From positions 19,151-83,150 of the forward strand of contig CACJFA010000001.1 of assembly GCA_902592545.1 (NCBI GenBank): 64,000 nt of DNA. The letters run 5' to 3'. The stretch is from an uncultured Pelagibacteraceae bacterium. Its GTDB lineage: Bacteria > Pseudomonadota > Alphaproteobacteria > Pelagibacterales > Pelagibacteraceae. The position numbers and the translations under genes were made by a program. Under the pieces are notes generated by a model that saw only the letters and a program-made list of their open reading frames with translations, did not search any database and was not told the DNA's origin. Shown piece by piece: positions 35,340-44,300 of this stretch; positions within the stretch are counted from its first letter, which is position 1, and every line of letters begins with the position of its first letter.

Positions 35340-36599
35340 ATGGATAAATTTCTGATCAACGGCCCTTGTAAAATCAAGGGCAATGTTTCAATTTCAGGTT
35401 CGAAGAATGCGTCCCTACCAATATTAGCTGCAACATTATTATTTGATAAACCTGTGGTTATCAAAAATTTACCAAGAGTTAGAGACATTAATACAATGTT
35501 AAATTTATTAAAGTCTCTTGGTTCTAAAATAATTTTATCAAGAGATAAAAAAACAGCAAAAATTATAAACAAAAAAAATATGAAAACTTTTGCTAGTTAT
35601 TCTTTAGTCAAAACGATGCGTGGTTCTATTTTAGTTTTAGGTCCACTTATTTCAAAATACCATAAATCTAAAATCTCTTTACCTGGCGGATGTTTAATTG
35701 GCGCTAGACCAGTTAATTATCATCTAAATGCATTAAAAAAACTTGGTATGAAATATGAATTAAAAGATGGATATATTCTTGCTAAATCAAAAGGAAAACT
35801 TATTGGAACAACTATAAATTTTCCAAAGATAAGTGTTGGGGCAACTGAAAATTCTATAATAGCAGCATGTTTAGCAAAAGGAAAAACAGTTTTAAAAAAT
35901 TGTGCAATAGAACCTGAGATCAAAGATCTTACAAATTTTTTAAATAAAGCTGGAGCGAAAATAAAATGGACAGGAAGAGTTTGTAAAATCATAGGTGTAA
36001 ATTCTTTAAATGAAACTGAATATTCTGTAATGGCTGATAGAATAGAAGCGGGCACATTTTGTGTAGCTGCAACACTTGCAAAAGGCAATTTACAAATAAA
36101 TAATTTAAATCCTAAAATTATTAATACAGAAATAAAATTACTAAAAAAAGTTGGTGCTAAAATTAAATCTAGTGAAAATCAAATCTTTATTAAAGGACCT
36201 GAAAAAATAAAATCAATAAAAAGTATTAAAACCAAAGAGTTTCCCGGCATTCCTACAGACCTTCAAGCACAATTGATGGTTTTGATGTGCAAAGCAGTTG
36301 GTAAAAGTTCAATAACTGAAAGTATTTTTGAAAATAGATTTATGCATGTTGCAGAATTGCAAAGATTAGGAGCAAAAATAAATATTAAAAATAATACCGC
36401 TACAATAGAAGGAAATACTAAATTCATTGGTGCCGAATTAATGTCTAGTGATTTAAGAGCCTCTGTTGCTTTGGTTCTAGCAGCTATAGTTTCTAATGGT
36501 AAATCATATATTAACAGAATTTATCACTTAGATAGAGGTTATGAAAAAATAGAAAATAAATTAAAAAAAATAGGTGTTAAAATTAAAAGATTAAAATAG
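35340..36599 (+). CDS. murA: UDP-N-acetylglucosamine 1-carboxyvinyltransferase
   Basis: SGSKNASLPILAATLL, MADRIEAGTFCVAA, DLRASVALVLAAIVSNGKS. Confidence 0.97.
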   Translation: MDKFLINGPCKIKGNVSISGSKNASLPILAATLLFDKPVVIKNLPRVRDINTMLNLLKSLGSKIILSRDKKTAKIINKKNMKTFASYSLVKTMRGSILVLGPLISKYHKSKISLPGGCLIGARPVNYHLNALKKLGMKYELKDGYILAKSKGKLIGTTINFPKISVGATENSIIAACLAKGKTVLKNCAIEPEIKDLTNFLNKAGAKIKWTGRVCKIIGVNSLNETEYSVMADRIEAGTFCVAATLAKGNLQINNLNPKIINTEIKLLKKVGAKIKSSENQIFIKGPEKIKSIKSIKTKEFPGIPTDLQAQLMVLMCKAVGKSSITESIFENRFMHVAELQRLGAKINIKNNTATIEGNTKFIGAELMSSDLRASVALVLAAIVSNGKSYINRIYHLDRGYEKIENKLKKIGVKIKRLK

Positions 36600-36991
36600 T
36601 GAATAAATATTTAGCAAAAATAATAGCAAGCGACCAAGAAGGTTTACAAATGATTTCAGCTTGTAGTTCAGGGGCTAAGGTTAAAATTGCAGATATAAAA
36701 TATCTTGCATCCAATAAGGTTTTTTTATTATCAATTGAAAGAACCAAGGTTGAAAGTGATCAGGAAAATAAAAAAATTAATAGCATTTGTAGGTTTGATT
36801 TTGTTGATAAAGTAAGATCAAAGAACATTGATCAATCAAATCAAGAAACAGTTTTAGAACTAATAGGTATAGATTATTTGAAAAATAATGATGTTTATGA
36901 AATAAATCTTATTTTTAATAACAATGCGCATATTGCTTTAACTACAGAAACTATCGAAGCAAGATTAGAGGATCAAAGTGAGATTAAATAG
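36599..36991 (+). CDS. DUF2948 family protein (GTG start)
   Basis: 130 aa, between murA and hisD as in other alphaproteobacteria; ...DQEGLQMISACSSGAKVKIADIKYLASNKVFLLSIER. Confidence 0.8.
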   Translation: MNKYLAKIIASDQEGLQMISACSSGAKVKIADIKYLASNKVFLLSIERTKVESDQENKKINSICRFDFVDKVRSKNIDQSNQETVLELIGIDYLKNNDVYEINLIFNNNAHIALTTETIEARLEDQSEIK

Positions 36992-36993
36992 TT

Positions 36994-38277
36994 ATGAAGA
37001 TATTAAATAGTAAAAGTAAAAATTTTGACAAATTATTAGAGGATTTGCTTTTACAGAGAAAAAAAAAAATTCAATCAGACTCCGTTTCTGTAACAAATAT
37101 AATTAAAGATGTTAAAAAAAATGGAGATAAAGCATTATTAAAATACGAGAAAAGATTTAATCAAAACAACACAATTATTCCAAGCTCAAAACAAATAAAA
37201 AAATCTATAAATTCACTTGATAAAAAAGTAAAGAAAGCAATCGATACGGCTTATAATAGAATTTATAAATTTCATTCACTTCAAAAATTTAAAAATATTT
37301 CTTATACAGATAAATTAAAAAATAAACTCGAATATAAATACGTACCTTTGGAATCAGTTGCAATTTATGTTCCTGGTTCTACTGCTTCATACCCATCGAG
37401 TGTGTTGATGAACGCTATTCCGGCAATTGTTGCAGGAGTTAAGAGAATAGTTATGATTAATCCAGGCCATAAAGGAAAACAAAATCCAGCCGTATTATAC
37501 GCTGCAAAAAAATGCAAAATAAAAGAAATATATTCCATTGGGGGTCCTTCTGCTATTGCAGCAGTATCCTATGGGACTAAAAAAATTAAAAAAGTTCATA
37601 AAATAGTTGGTCCAGGAAACGCATATGTTGCGGCTGCAAAAAAAGAAGTTTTTGGTGTTGTTGGAATTGAAGGTATGACCGCAGGTCCTTCAGAAGTGAC
37701 TGTCGTTTGTGATAAATTCTCAAATCCTGAGTGGGTTGCAAGTGATTTAATTGGACAAGCTGAACATGATATTCTTGCACAATGTATTTTGATTTCAAAA
37801 GATAAAGATTTGCTAGATAAAGTAAAAATTGAAATTACTAAACAATTAAAAGAAATTCCAAGAGCCTCTGTTGCAAGAAGAAGCTTAATTAATAATGGAA
37901 TTCTTATGTATATTTCTTCAGACGCAAAAATAATAAGTGTTATAAATAAAATTGCACCAGAACATTTAGAATTAAATATTAAAAATTATAAATCGTTAGT
38001 TCCAAAAATAAAAAATTCAGGATCAATATGTTTAGGAAAATATGCAGTTATGGCAATGACTGATTATAATGTTGGATCAAACCATGTGTTGCCAACTAAT
38101 GGGTCTGCCAAATACTCAAGCGGTATAAGTGTAAATGAATTTTATAAAAGAATTTCATACATAAACTTATCAAAAAAGGGTATTGAAAGTCTTGGACCAT
38201 CAGTTATAACACTTGCAAATTACGAAGGGTTGGTTGGACACGCTCAATCTGTAGTAAAACGAATAAGGAGAAAATAA
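36994..38277 (+). CDS. hisD: Histidinol dehydrogenase
   Basis: [51 protein letters not shown]. Confidence 0.97.
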   Translation: MKILNSKSKNFDKLLEDLLLQRKKKIQSDSVSVTNIIKDVKKNGDKALLKYEKRFNQNNTIIPSSKQIKKSINSLDKKVKKAIDTAYNRIYKFHSLQKFKNISYTDKLKNKLEYKYVPLESVAIYVPGSTASYPSSVLMNAIPAIVAGVKRIVMINPGHKGKQNPAVLYAAKKCKIKEIYSIGGPSAIAAVSYGTKKIKKVHKIVGPGNAYVAAAKKEVFGVVGIEGMTAGPSEVTVVCDKFSNPEWVASDLIGQAEHDILAQCILISKDKDLLDKVKIEITKQLKEIPRASVARRSLINNGILMYISSDAKIISVINKIAPEHLELNIKNYKSLVPKIKNSGSICLGKYAVMAMTDYNVGSNHVLPTNGSAKYSSGISVNEFYKRISYINLSKKGIESLGPSVITLANYEGLVGHAQSVVKRIRRK

Positions 38278-38279
38278 AT

Positions 38280-38495
38280 TTGTCAAAACAAGACTTACTG
38301 GAATTTAAAGGTACAGTGATAGACCTACTTCCGAACGCTATGTTTAGAGTAAAATTAGAAAATGGACATACCGTTACTGCCCATACAGCTGGTAAGTTAA
38401 GAAAAAACAGAATTAGAGTTCTCCAAGGTGATAATGTGACAGTTGAAATGACACCTTACGATCTTACTAAAGGAAGAATTATCTTTAGGGGATAA
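38280..38495 (+). CDS. infA: Translation initiation factor IF-1 (TTG start)
   Basis: [60 protein letters not shown]. Confidence 0.98.
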   Translation: MSKQDLLEFKGTVIDLLPNAMFRVKLENGHTVTAHTAGKLRKNRIRVLQGDNVTVEMTPYDLTKGRIIFRG

Positions 38496-38500
38496 ATAAG

Positions 38501-38575
38501 GCTGAGTAGCTCAGGAGTAGAGCAGAGCCCTGAAAAGGCTTGTGTCGGAGGTGCGAATCCTTCCTCAGCCACCAC
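38501..38575 (+). tRNA. tRNA-Phe (anticodon GAA), atypical D- and T-loops
   Basis: GGCTGAG TA GCTC AGGAGTA GAGC A GAGCC CTGAAAA GGCTT GTGTC GGAGG TGCGAAT CCTTC CTCAGCC A CCA. Confidence 0.96.
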
Positions 38576-38654
38576 CAAAAAGTTTCATCTTGAAATAATC
38601 GTAAAAGAAATTACTTTTAAGAGATAATAAATAACAAAAGGACTAAGAAATAAG

Positions 38655-38867
38655 ATGAGTACACTACAAGGAAAAATTAAATGGTATAATGGTAAAAAGG
38701 GATATGGCTTCATTGAAAGAGATGATAAAGAAAAAGATGCCTTTGTTCACGCTTCAGCGGTAAAAGCTGCTGGTATGAGATATCTCAATGAAGGTGATAA
38801 ACTTGAATTCACATTAGAAGATGGTCCCAAAGGTCCTTCTGCAGTTAATTTAAAAAAAATAGACTAA
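38655..38867 (+). CDS. cspA: Cold-shock domain protein
   Basis: GKIKWYNGKKGYGFIERDDKEKDAFVHASAV. Confidence 0.96.
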   Translation: MSTLQGKIKWYNGKKGYGFIERDDKEKDAFVHASAVKAAGMRYLNEGDKLEFTLEDGPKGPSAVNLKKID

Positions 38868-38881
38868 TTTAGAAATTATTT

Positions 38882-38925
38882 AAAAGGGCGTTTTATCTAT
38901 CAAATAGATAAACGTCCTTTTTCTA
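38882..38925 (+). terminator. Rho-independent-type hairpin after cspA
   Basis: AAAAGGGCGTTTTATCTAT-CAA-ATAGATAAACGTCCTTTTT: long stem with trailing T-run. Confidence 0.8.
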
Positions 38926-39026
38926 TTTAGACCTTGAATATTAATTTTTTTTGTCTAAAAGACTGCTCATGAATATAAATATTACATACAGAAAGACTTT
39001 TAGAAGTACTCACAGAAACTTTTTTC

Positions 39027-39048
39027 ATAGCCAGTAGGCTATTTATTT
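39027..39048 (+). terminator. Short hairpin followed by T-rich tract, possible terminator
   Basis: ATAGCC-AGTA-GGCTAT followed by TTATTTAT. Confidence 0.4.
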
Positions 39049-39098
39049 ATATTATAATTTTAAATCCACATAAAATAAGATAAAAACAAAGAGGATAA

Positions 39099-39173
39099 GC
39101 CCGGGTGGTGTAATGGTTAGCACGGAAGTTTGTGGAACTTTAAGTTTGAGTTCGACTCTCAGCCCGGGTACCA
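39099..39173 (+). tRNA. tRNA-His (anticodon GTG), no encoded G-1
   Basis: GCCCGGG TG GTGT AATGGTTA GCAC G GAAGT TTGTGGA ACTTT AAGT TTGAG TTCGACT CTCAG CCCGGGT A CCA; base -1 is A and base 73 is A. Confidence 0.95.
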
Positions 39174-39177
39174 AAAA

Positions 39178-40572
39178 ATGAATAAAGAAAAAAAATTAAT
39201 TCCTGGATTACCTTCAGGGTTTGAAGATCGTTGGGATAAAAAACTTCTTCTCAAAAAAAAGCTTTTAAAAGCTATTGAGAATAATTTTATTAAATTTGGA
39301 GCAGAGGCTCTGGAAACCCCTTCGTTTGAGATAAGTGAAAATATAGGATCTTTTTTGGCAGAAGATGAAGCTAATCCTATGTCTGATGTATTCTCATTTG
39401 AGGATGGAGAAAAGAGCATTACCCTTAGGTATGATCTTTCAAGCCCACTAGCTAGATTTGTTGCTCAAAATAATCAAGAGCTTCCATCAATTTTTAAAAG
39501 GTATGCCATTCAAAATGTCTTTAGAAATGAAAAGGCTGGTAATGGAAGATATAGAGAATTTATGCAAGCAGATTTTGATATCGTTGGAAATGTTAATCCT
39601 GCGCAAGCAAATTCGGAGCTTTGCAATTTAATATCAAGTACCTTGTTAGATTGTGGTCTAAAAAAAGATCAATTTACAATCAACGTTAGTAACAGAAAAA
39701 TAGTTCAAGGATTAATTGATGATTTAAAAATATCAGAGGAAAAGCAAATTAAAGTAATTAGAGCAATTGATAAATTAGACAAACCAGGTTTTGGTTTAAA
39801 AGGTGTTGAAGATCTGCTCAAAAAAGAGAGAAAAGATATAAGTGGTGCAATCACTAAGGGTGCAGATTTAAACGATGAACAAGCATCTGAAATACTAAAT
39901 TTTTTAAAAATTAAAGATTTAAAAGAATTAAAAGAAACATTAAAAAATCCATTGTCTCAAGAAGGAATAAAGGAATTAGAACAAGTATTTGAAGTATTGG
40001 GTTACAGTTCAAATTTAAATCAGGTCAAAACAAATTTTACAATTGTTAGAGGATTGGCTTATTATTCAGATTTCATTGTTGAAACAAATCTAAATTTTAA
40101 AGTCACAAACAACAAAGGTAAAGAGGTCGATATAGGCAGTATTTGTTCTGGAGGAGCCTATGCAAAATTAATTTCGAGATTTAAAGGTGTGGATATTCCA
40201 GGCACCGGAATTAGTTTTGGAGTGGATCGATTGTTATTTGCTTTAATGCAATTGGATCAAGTAAAAGTAGATAGTCAAAAACCAGTTTTAGTTTGTGTAA
40301 TGGATGAAAAATATCTTAAAAGTTATTATGAAATTTTAGATCTATTAAGAAATAATAATATCAATGCTGAAATTTTTTTAGATACAAAAAAAAATTTAAG
40401 AAAGCAACTAACTCTAGCAAATAAACGTGAGTTGGATGTTGCAATAATATGTGGTGAAAATGAATTTAATGAAAATACAGTCACTATAAAAAGTCTCAAA
40501 GGTGTTAAGGGTGAAAACAATAAAACATTTCCAAAACAAAATTTAATCGATGAAGTCAAAAAACTTATCTGA
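39178..40572 (+). CDS. hisS: Histidyl-tRNA synthetase (start at 39178; upstream ORF extension runs through tRNA-His)
   Basis: Class II motif 2 region YAIQNVFRNEKAGNGRYREFMQADFDIVG, GLAYYSDFIVE, GTGISFGVDRL. Confidence 0.93.
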   Translation: MNKEKKLIPGLPSGFEDRWDKKLLLKKKLLKAIENNFIKFGAEALETPSFEISENIGSFLAEDEANPMSDVFSFEDGEKSITLRYDLSSPLARFVAQNNQELPSIFKRYAIQNVFRNEKAGNGRYREFMQADFDIVGNVNPAQANSELCNLISSTLLDCGLKKDQFTINVSNRKIVQGLIDDLKISEEKQIKVIRAIDKLDKPGFGLKGVEDLLKKERKDISGAITKGADLNDEQASEILNFLKIKDLKELKETLKNPLSQEGIKELEQVFEVLGYSSNLNQVKTNFTIVRGLAYYSDFIVETNLNFKVTNNKGKEVDIGSICSGGAYAKLISRFKGVDIPGTGISFGVDRLLFALMQLDQVKVDSQKPVLVCVMDEKYLKSYYEILDLLRNNNINAEIFLDTKKNLRKQLTLANKRELDVAIICGENEFNENTVTIKSLKGVKGENNKTFPKQNLIDEVKKLI

Positions 40573-41602
40573 AAACATCCTTAGATCAGTAAAATCTAAG
40601 GGTTTTAAATATATTGATTTACCTTCAGTAATTGAGGCTAATCACATTGTTCAAAGATCAGGAGAAAATTTTAGAAAGTTTATCTTCTCTTTTACTGATC
40701 AGAATGGAAGCGAGTTGTGTTTAAGACCAGATTTAACAATTGCTTCTTGTTTAAGGTATTTGGAAAATAATTTAAAAGGTAAGGAAAAAATTTTTTACAG
40801 TGGTCAAGCTTATCGAAAATCACAAAATAAAAAAGACTCAATCATTAGAAATCAAATTGGATTTGAAATTTTAGGATCTAAGGATGAGAAAAATGACGAT
40901 AAAGAAATTATAAATACATCTCTTAAATCACTTCAAAATATCAAATATTCTTCAGGAACATTAACTATTGGAAATGTTGAAATATTTAATTTGTTAATTT
41001 CAAAATTGGATATTCCAAAGAGATGGAAGCTAAGATTAGCCAGACACTTCTGGAGAGAAGAATATTTTAATGATTTATTAAAAAGATTAGAAACTAATTC
41101 AGATGTTGATCCAACAATTGTAGAAATAGATAAAAGGCGTTACGTGAAAATGCTTAAAGAGGATTTATCAAATATTGTTGCAGGAAGAGCAATTAATGAA
41201 ATATTAAAAAGGTTTGATCAGAAAATAAAAGATCCTAGAAGAGCTAGTAAAGGAAAGAATGTTTCAAAAATAATTAAAGATTTCTTAAAAATTAAATGTC
41301 CCATAAATAAAGCAGCAATTGAGTTAAATAAATTTTTTAAAAAAAACAAAATAAATCTAACTGTAGATCAAAAATATTTTCCTATCTCTAATAATAAGGT
41401 TTCAAAATTAAATGTAGTATTTTCAGCATCCTTTGGAAGACAATTAGAATATTACACTGGGATGGTTTTTAAAATTGATATTAAATCTAAGAACTCATTA
41501 AAAAATATTATTAATGGTGGTCGTTATGATGGTCTAATTTCAGACTTAGGATCAAAAAAACAAACTCCAGCAGTAGGTGCTGCTTTAAATTTAAATTACT
41601 AA
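40550..41602 (+). CDS. hisZ: ATP phosphoribosyltransferase regulatory subunit (HisZ-like)
   Basis: HisRS-like fold (LRPDLTIASCLRYLE, GGRYDGLISDLGSK) lacking an anticodon domain, next to short-form hisG. Confidence 0.88.
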   Translation: MKSKNLSENILRSVKSKGFKYIDLPSVIEANHIVQRSGENFRKFIFSFTDQNGSELCLRPDLTIASCLRYLENNLKGKEKIFYSGQAYRKSQNKKDSIIRNQIGFEILGSKDEKNDDKEIINTSLKSLQNIKYSSGTLTIGNVEIFNLLISKLDIPKRWKLRLARHFWREEYFNDLLKRLETNSDVDPTIVEIDKRRYVKMLKEDLSNIVAGRAINEILKRFDQKIKDPRRASKGKNVSKIIKDFLKIKCPINKAAIELNKFFKKNKINLTVDQKYFPISNNKVSKLNVVFSASFGRQLEYYTGMVFKIDIKSKNSLKNIINGGRYDGLISDLGSKKQTPAVGAALNLNY

Positions 41603-42294
41603 TGACAAAAAATATTTTAAATATTGGAGTTCCAAGCAAAGGTAGACTTAGAAAAGATGTTTTAAATATTTTTAAAAAAAATAAATTAAATCTCATTTCT
41701 GAAAGAGGAGAAAGAGATCTTTTAGGATCTATAAAACAATTTAAAAATATAAAGATTTTATATCTTCATGCAAGAGAGATCATTGAAAGACTTGGAGACG
41801 GATCTTTGGACATAGGTTTTTCTGGCTTTGATTTATTAAAGGAAAGTGAAATTAACACTCAAAAGAAAATTAATGTTTTAAAAAGATATGATTTTGGTAA
41901 GGCCACATTAGTAGTCGCAATTCCTGATCCATGGATAGATGTACAAACAGTTGCAGATTTAGAAGAAATTGCATTTGAATTTAAAGATAAGAAAAAGAAA
42001 AGATTAAGAGTAGCAACAAAATATCCAAATTTAACAAAGGAATTCTTGTTTTCAAAGGGCGTTACCCAATTCAAATTAATTGATAGTTTGGGTGCAACTG
42101 AAGCTTATCCTTTTACAGGCTCATCGGAAATAATTACAGATATCACTTCTACCGGAGAAACGTTAAAAGCAAACAATCTACGTATTTTAAAGGATGGAGA
42201 AATATTAAGATCAGAGGCCTGCATGATGATTTCTAAGTCATCCAATAATAAAATGGGTCTTAAAAAAATAGTAAAATTACTTTCTAAAAATTAA
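41602..42294 (+). CDS. hisG: ATP phosphoribosyltransferase, short form
   Basis: IGVPSKGRLRKDVLNIF, DLGFSG-type region, IITDITSTGETLKANNL. Confidence 0.95.
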   Translation: MTKNILNIGVPSKGRLRKDVLNIFKKNKLNLISERGERDLLGSIKQFKNIKILYLHAREIIERLGDGSLDIGFSGFDLLKESEINTQKKINVLKRYDFGKATLVVAIPDPWIDVQTVADLEEIAFEFKDKKKKRLRVATKYPNLTKEFLFSKGVTQFKLIDSLGATEAYPFTGSSEIITDITSTGETLKANNLRILKDGEILRSEACMMISKSSNNKMGLKKIVKLLSKN

Positions 42295-42408
42295 GTCTTT
42301 CCAATAAATTAGTATAATTTTGATAATATCTAGATTTCTAATAATTGCATAAAGTGCAACAATAACACAAATAATAAAGAATATTTTTAATACTAAAATT
42401 AGTTCCAT
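42277..42408 (-). CDS. Small single-TM protein (43 aa; absent from supplied ORF track)
   Basis: Manual translation: MELILVLKIFFIICVIVALYAIIRNLDIIKIILIYWKDLIFRK*; 3' end overlaps hisG 3' end. Confidence 0.4.
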   Translation of the reverse strand: MELILVLKIFFIICVIVALYAIIRNLDIIKIILIYWKDLIFRK

Positions 42409-42472
42409 AAAGTATTTTTAAATATTTAAATACATTAATCAAATATTTACGATAAAATAAAAAATTAGAATC

Positions 42473-43570
42473 ATGGATAATATATTGTTAATTTTACTAG
42501 TTTTGTTATTAGGCGGCGTTTTAGCTATTCTTTATCTAAATTTAAAAACTAAGCAAAAAGATGAAAATGAAAACAAAGAAGCTGAGGAAATAGCTAATTT
42601 AAAATCAGAAATATCAAATTTAAAAGATACCTTAAACACTACAATCAATAGCTCACTTGGTGCAATGTCGACTTCATTTAATAATCTATCAACTGGGGTT
42701 ACTAAAGATATGACTGAAACTTTAACTAAGGTAGAGGAAAAGGTTGGTAATTTTAATCAACAAGTTCAACTATTAAATCAAAGCCAAGAGGGGATAACTA
42801 AAATTTTAGCTGGAGTTAAGAAATATGGAACTCTTGCAGAATTTAGCTTAGATGCTCTAATTAAAGATTTGCTACCAGCCTCTCAATTCATGACAAATGT
42901 TAAAATGAAAGAGGACACAAGTGAAAATGTTGAATTTGCAATAAAGCTTCAAGGAGGTGTTTTAGTTCCTGTTGATAGTCATTTTCCAGTAGAAAAATTC
43001 AAAGCAATTACCGATGGTCATGACGCGGAAGACAAAAGGGCTGTAGCAGATGCTAGAGCAAAATTAGCCTCAGCGTTCAAAGCAAAAGCTAAAAGTGTTA
43101 ATGAAAAATATATTGTTCCACCGAAAACTACTGATTTTGCAATCGTATATGCTCCTACAGAAAGTTTATACAAAGAGTTAACTGAATACCAAGATCCAAG
43201 TACAAAAGAATTATTAACTCAAGAGTTAATGAAAAAATATAAAGTTGTGATATGTGGACCTAATACTCTTTCTGCTTACTTACAGTCTTTACATATGGGA
43301 TTTCAATCATTAAAGGTACAAAAAGGTGCAACGGAAATTTATAATCATTTAAAAACAATCAGTACAAGATTTTCTAAACATTTTGACAACATTATAGTTC
43401 TTAGAAAAAAATTAGAAGATGCTATGGGAGTTGTTGATAAATTTGGAACGGATGCAAGATCAATTTCAAGAACCTTAGAAAATATTAAAGATCCCGAGCA
43501 GGTTGAGAAAGCTGTACAAACTGAAAACGTGGAAAAATTTGTTGAACGAAATAAGCAGCTTAAAAATTAA
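42473..43570 (+). CDS. rmuC: DNA recombination protein RmuC
   Basis: N-terminal TM, coiled coil, RmuC core LQGGVLVPVDSHFPVEKFKAI, YKVVICGPNTLSAYLQSLHMGFQSL. Confidence 0.93.
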   Translation: MDNILLILLVLLLGGVLAILYLNLKTKQKDENENKEAEEIANLKSEISNLKDTLNTTINSSLGAMSTSFNNLSTGVTKDMTETLTKVEEKVGNFNQQVQLLNQSQEGITKILAGVKKYGTLAEFSLDALIKDLLPASQFMTNVKMKEDTSENVEFAIKLQGGVLVPVDSHFPVEKFKAITDGHDAEDKRAVADARAKLASAFKAKAKSVNEKYIVPPKTTDFAIVYAPTESLYKELTEYQDPSTKELLTQELMKKYKVVICGPNTLSAYLQSLHMGFQSLKVQKGATEIYNHLKTISTRFSKHFDNIIVLRKKLEDAMGVVDKFGTDARSISRTLENIKDPEQVEKAVQTENVEKFVERNKQLKN

Positions 43571-43607
43571 TTTCTTTTTTTCCTTAATAACGTCTATAAG
43601 AAATCTC

Positions 43608-44294
43608 ATGCAGTGGAATCAAAAATATGATTATCCAAAATCATCAAGAGCAACAGTTGATGGCATTAGAAGATACTTATTAGGGGAAACAAAATTACCA
43701 AGTGTCACTTCAATTTTAGATGCAACTCGATCTGAAGAAGATAAAGCAGCATTAGCAAATTGGAGAGAAAGAACTGGACAAAAAGAGGCTGAGGCAATTA
43801 CAAAAGCAGCAAGTAGTAGAGGTTCTCAAATGCACAACTATTTAGAGTCCTATTTACTTGGAAGAGAAAATTTAAGTTTTTTTGAAGATAACGAACAATA
43901 CAAATTAATGGCTAAAGAAATTATAGAAAAAGGTTTGAAAAATAGATTGGATGAAATTTGGGGTGTTGAATGCACTCTTTATTACCCAGAGAAGTATGCA
44001 GGTACTGCTGATTGTGTTGGAGTTTATGAAGGAAAAGAAACAATAATAGATTTTAAACAAAGTAATAAACCTAAAAAGGCTGAATATATAGACTCATGGT
44101 TTCTTCAAACAAGTGCATATTCATTAGCACATAACATTGTGTATAACTCCAATATCACTTCTTGTGTAATTTTGGTTTGCACAGTAGATAAATTATTCCA
44201 AGAGTTTAAAATTCAAGGGCATGATTTAATTGTTTATCAAAATTTGTTTTTGGGAAGATTAAAAAAATTTAATGAGCTATCAGATTTAACTTAG
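43608..44294 (+). CDS. PD-(D/E)XK-family exonuclease, phage-exonuclease-like
   Basis: LPSVTSIL, GSQMHNYLE, AGTADCVGVYEGKETIIDFKQSNKPKK (D...DxK) and QxxxY motif FLQTSAYSL; likely start at MQWNQKYDYP within ORF 43503..44294. Confidence 0.8.
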   Translation: MQWNQKYDYPKSSRATVDGIRRYLLGETKLPSVTSILDATRSEEDKAALANWRERTGQKEAEAITKAASSRGSQMHNYLESYLLGRENLSFFEDNEQYKLMAKEIIEKGLKNRLDEIWGVECTLYYPEKYAGTADCVGVYEGKETIIDFKQSNKPKKAEYIDSWFLQTSAYSLAHNIVYNSNITSCVILVCTVDKLFQEFKIQGHDLIVYQNLFLGRLKKFNELSDLT

Positions 44295-44300
44295 GATTTT

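Noticed and set aside
39130-39177. N-terminal extension of hisS (MWNFKFEFDSQPGYQK)
   Set aside because: It translates tRNA-His sequence; the true start is the ATG at 39178.
43503-43607. 5' extension of the PD-(D/E)XK ORF overlapping rmuC
   Set aside because: ATG at 43608 gives a natural N-terminus after the rmuC stop; the extension is alternate-frame rmuC.
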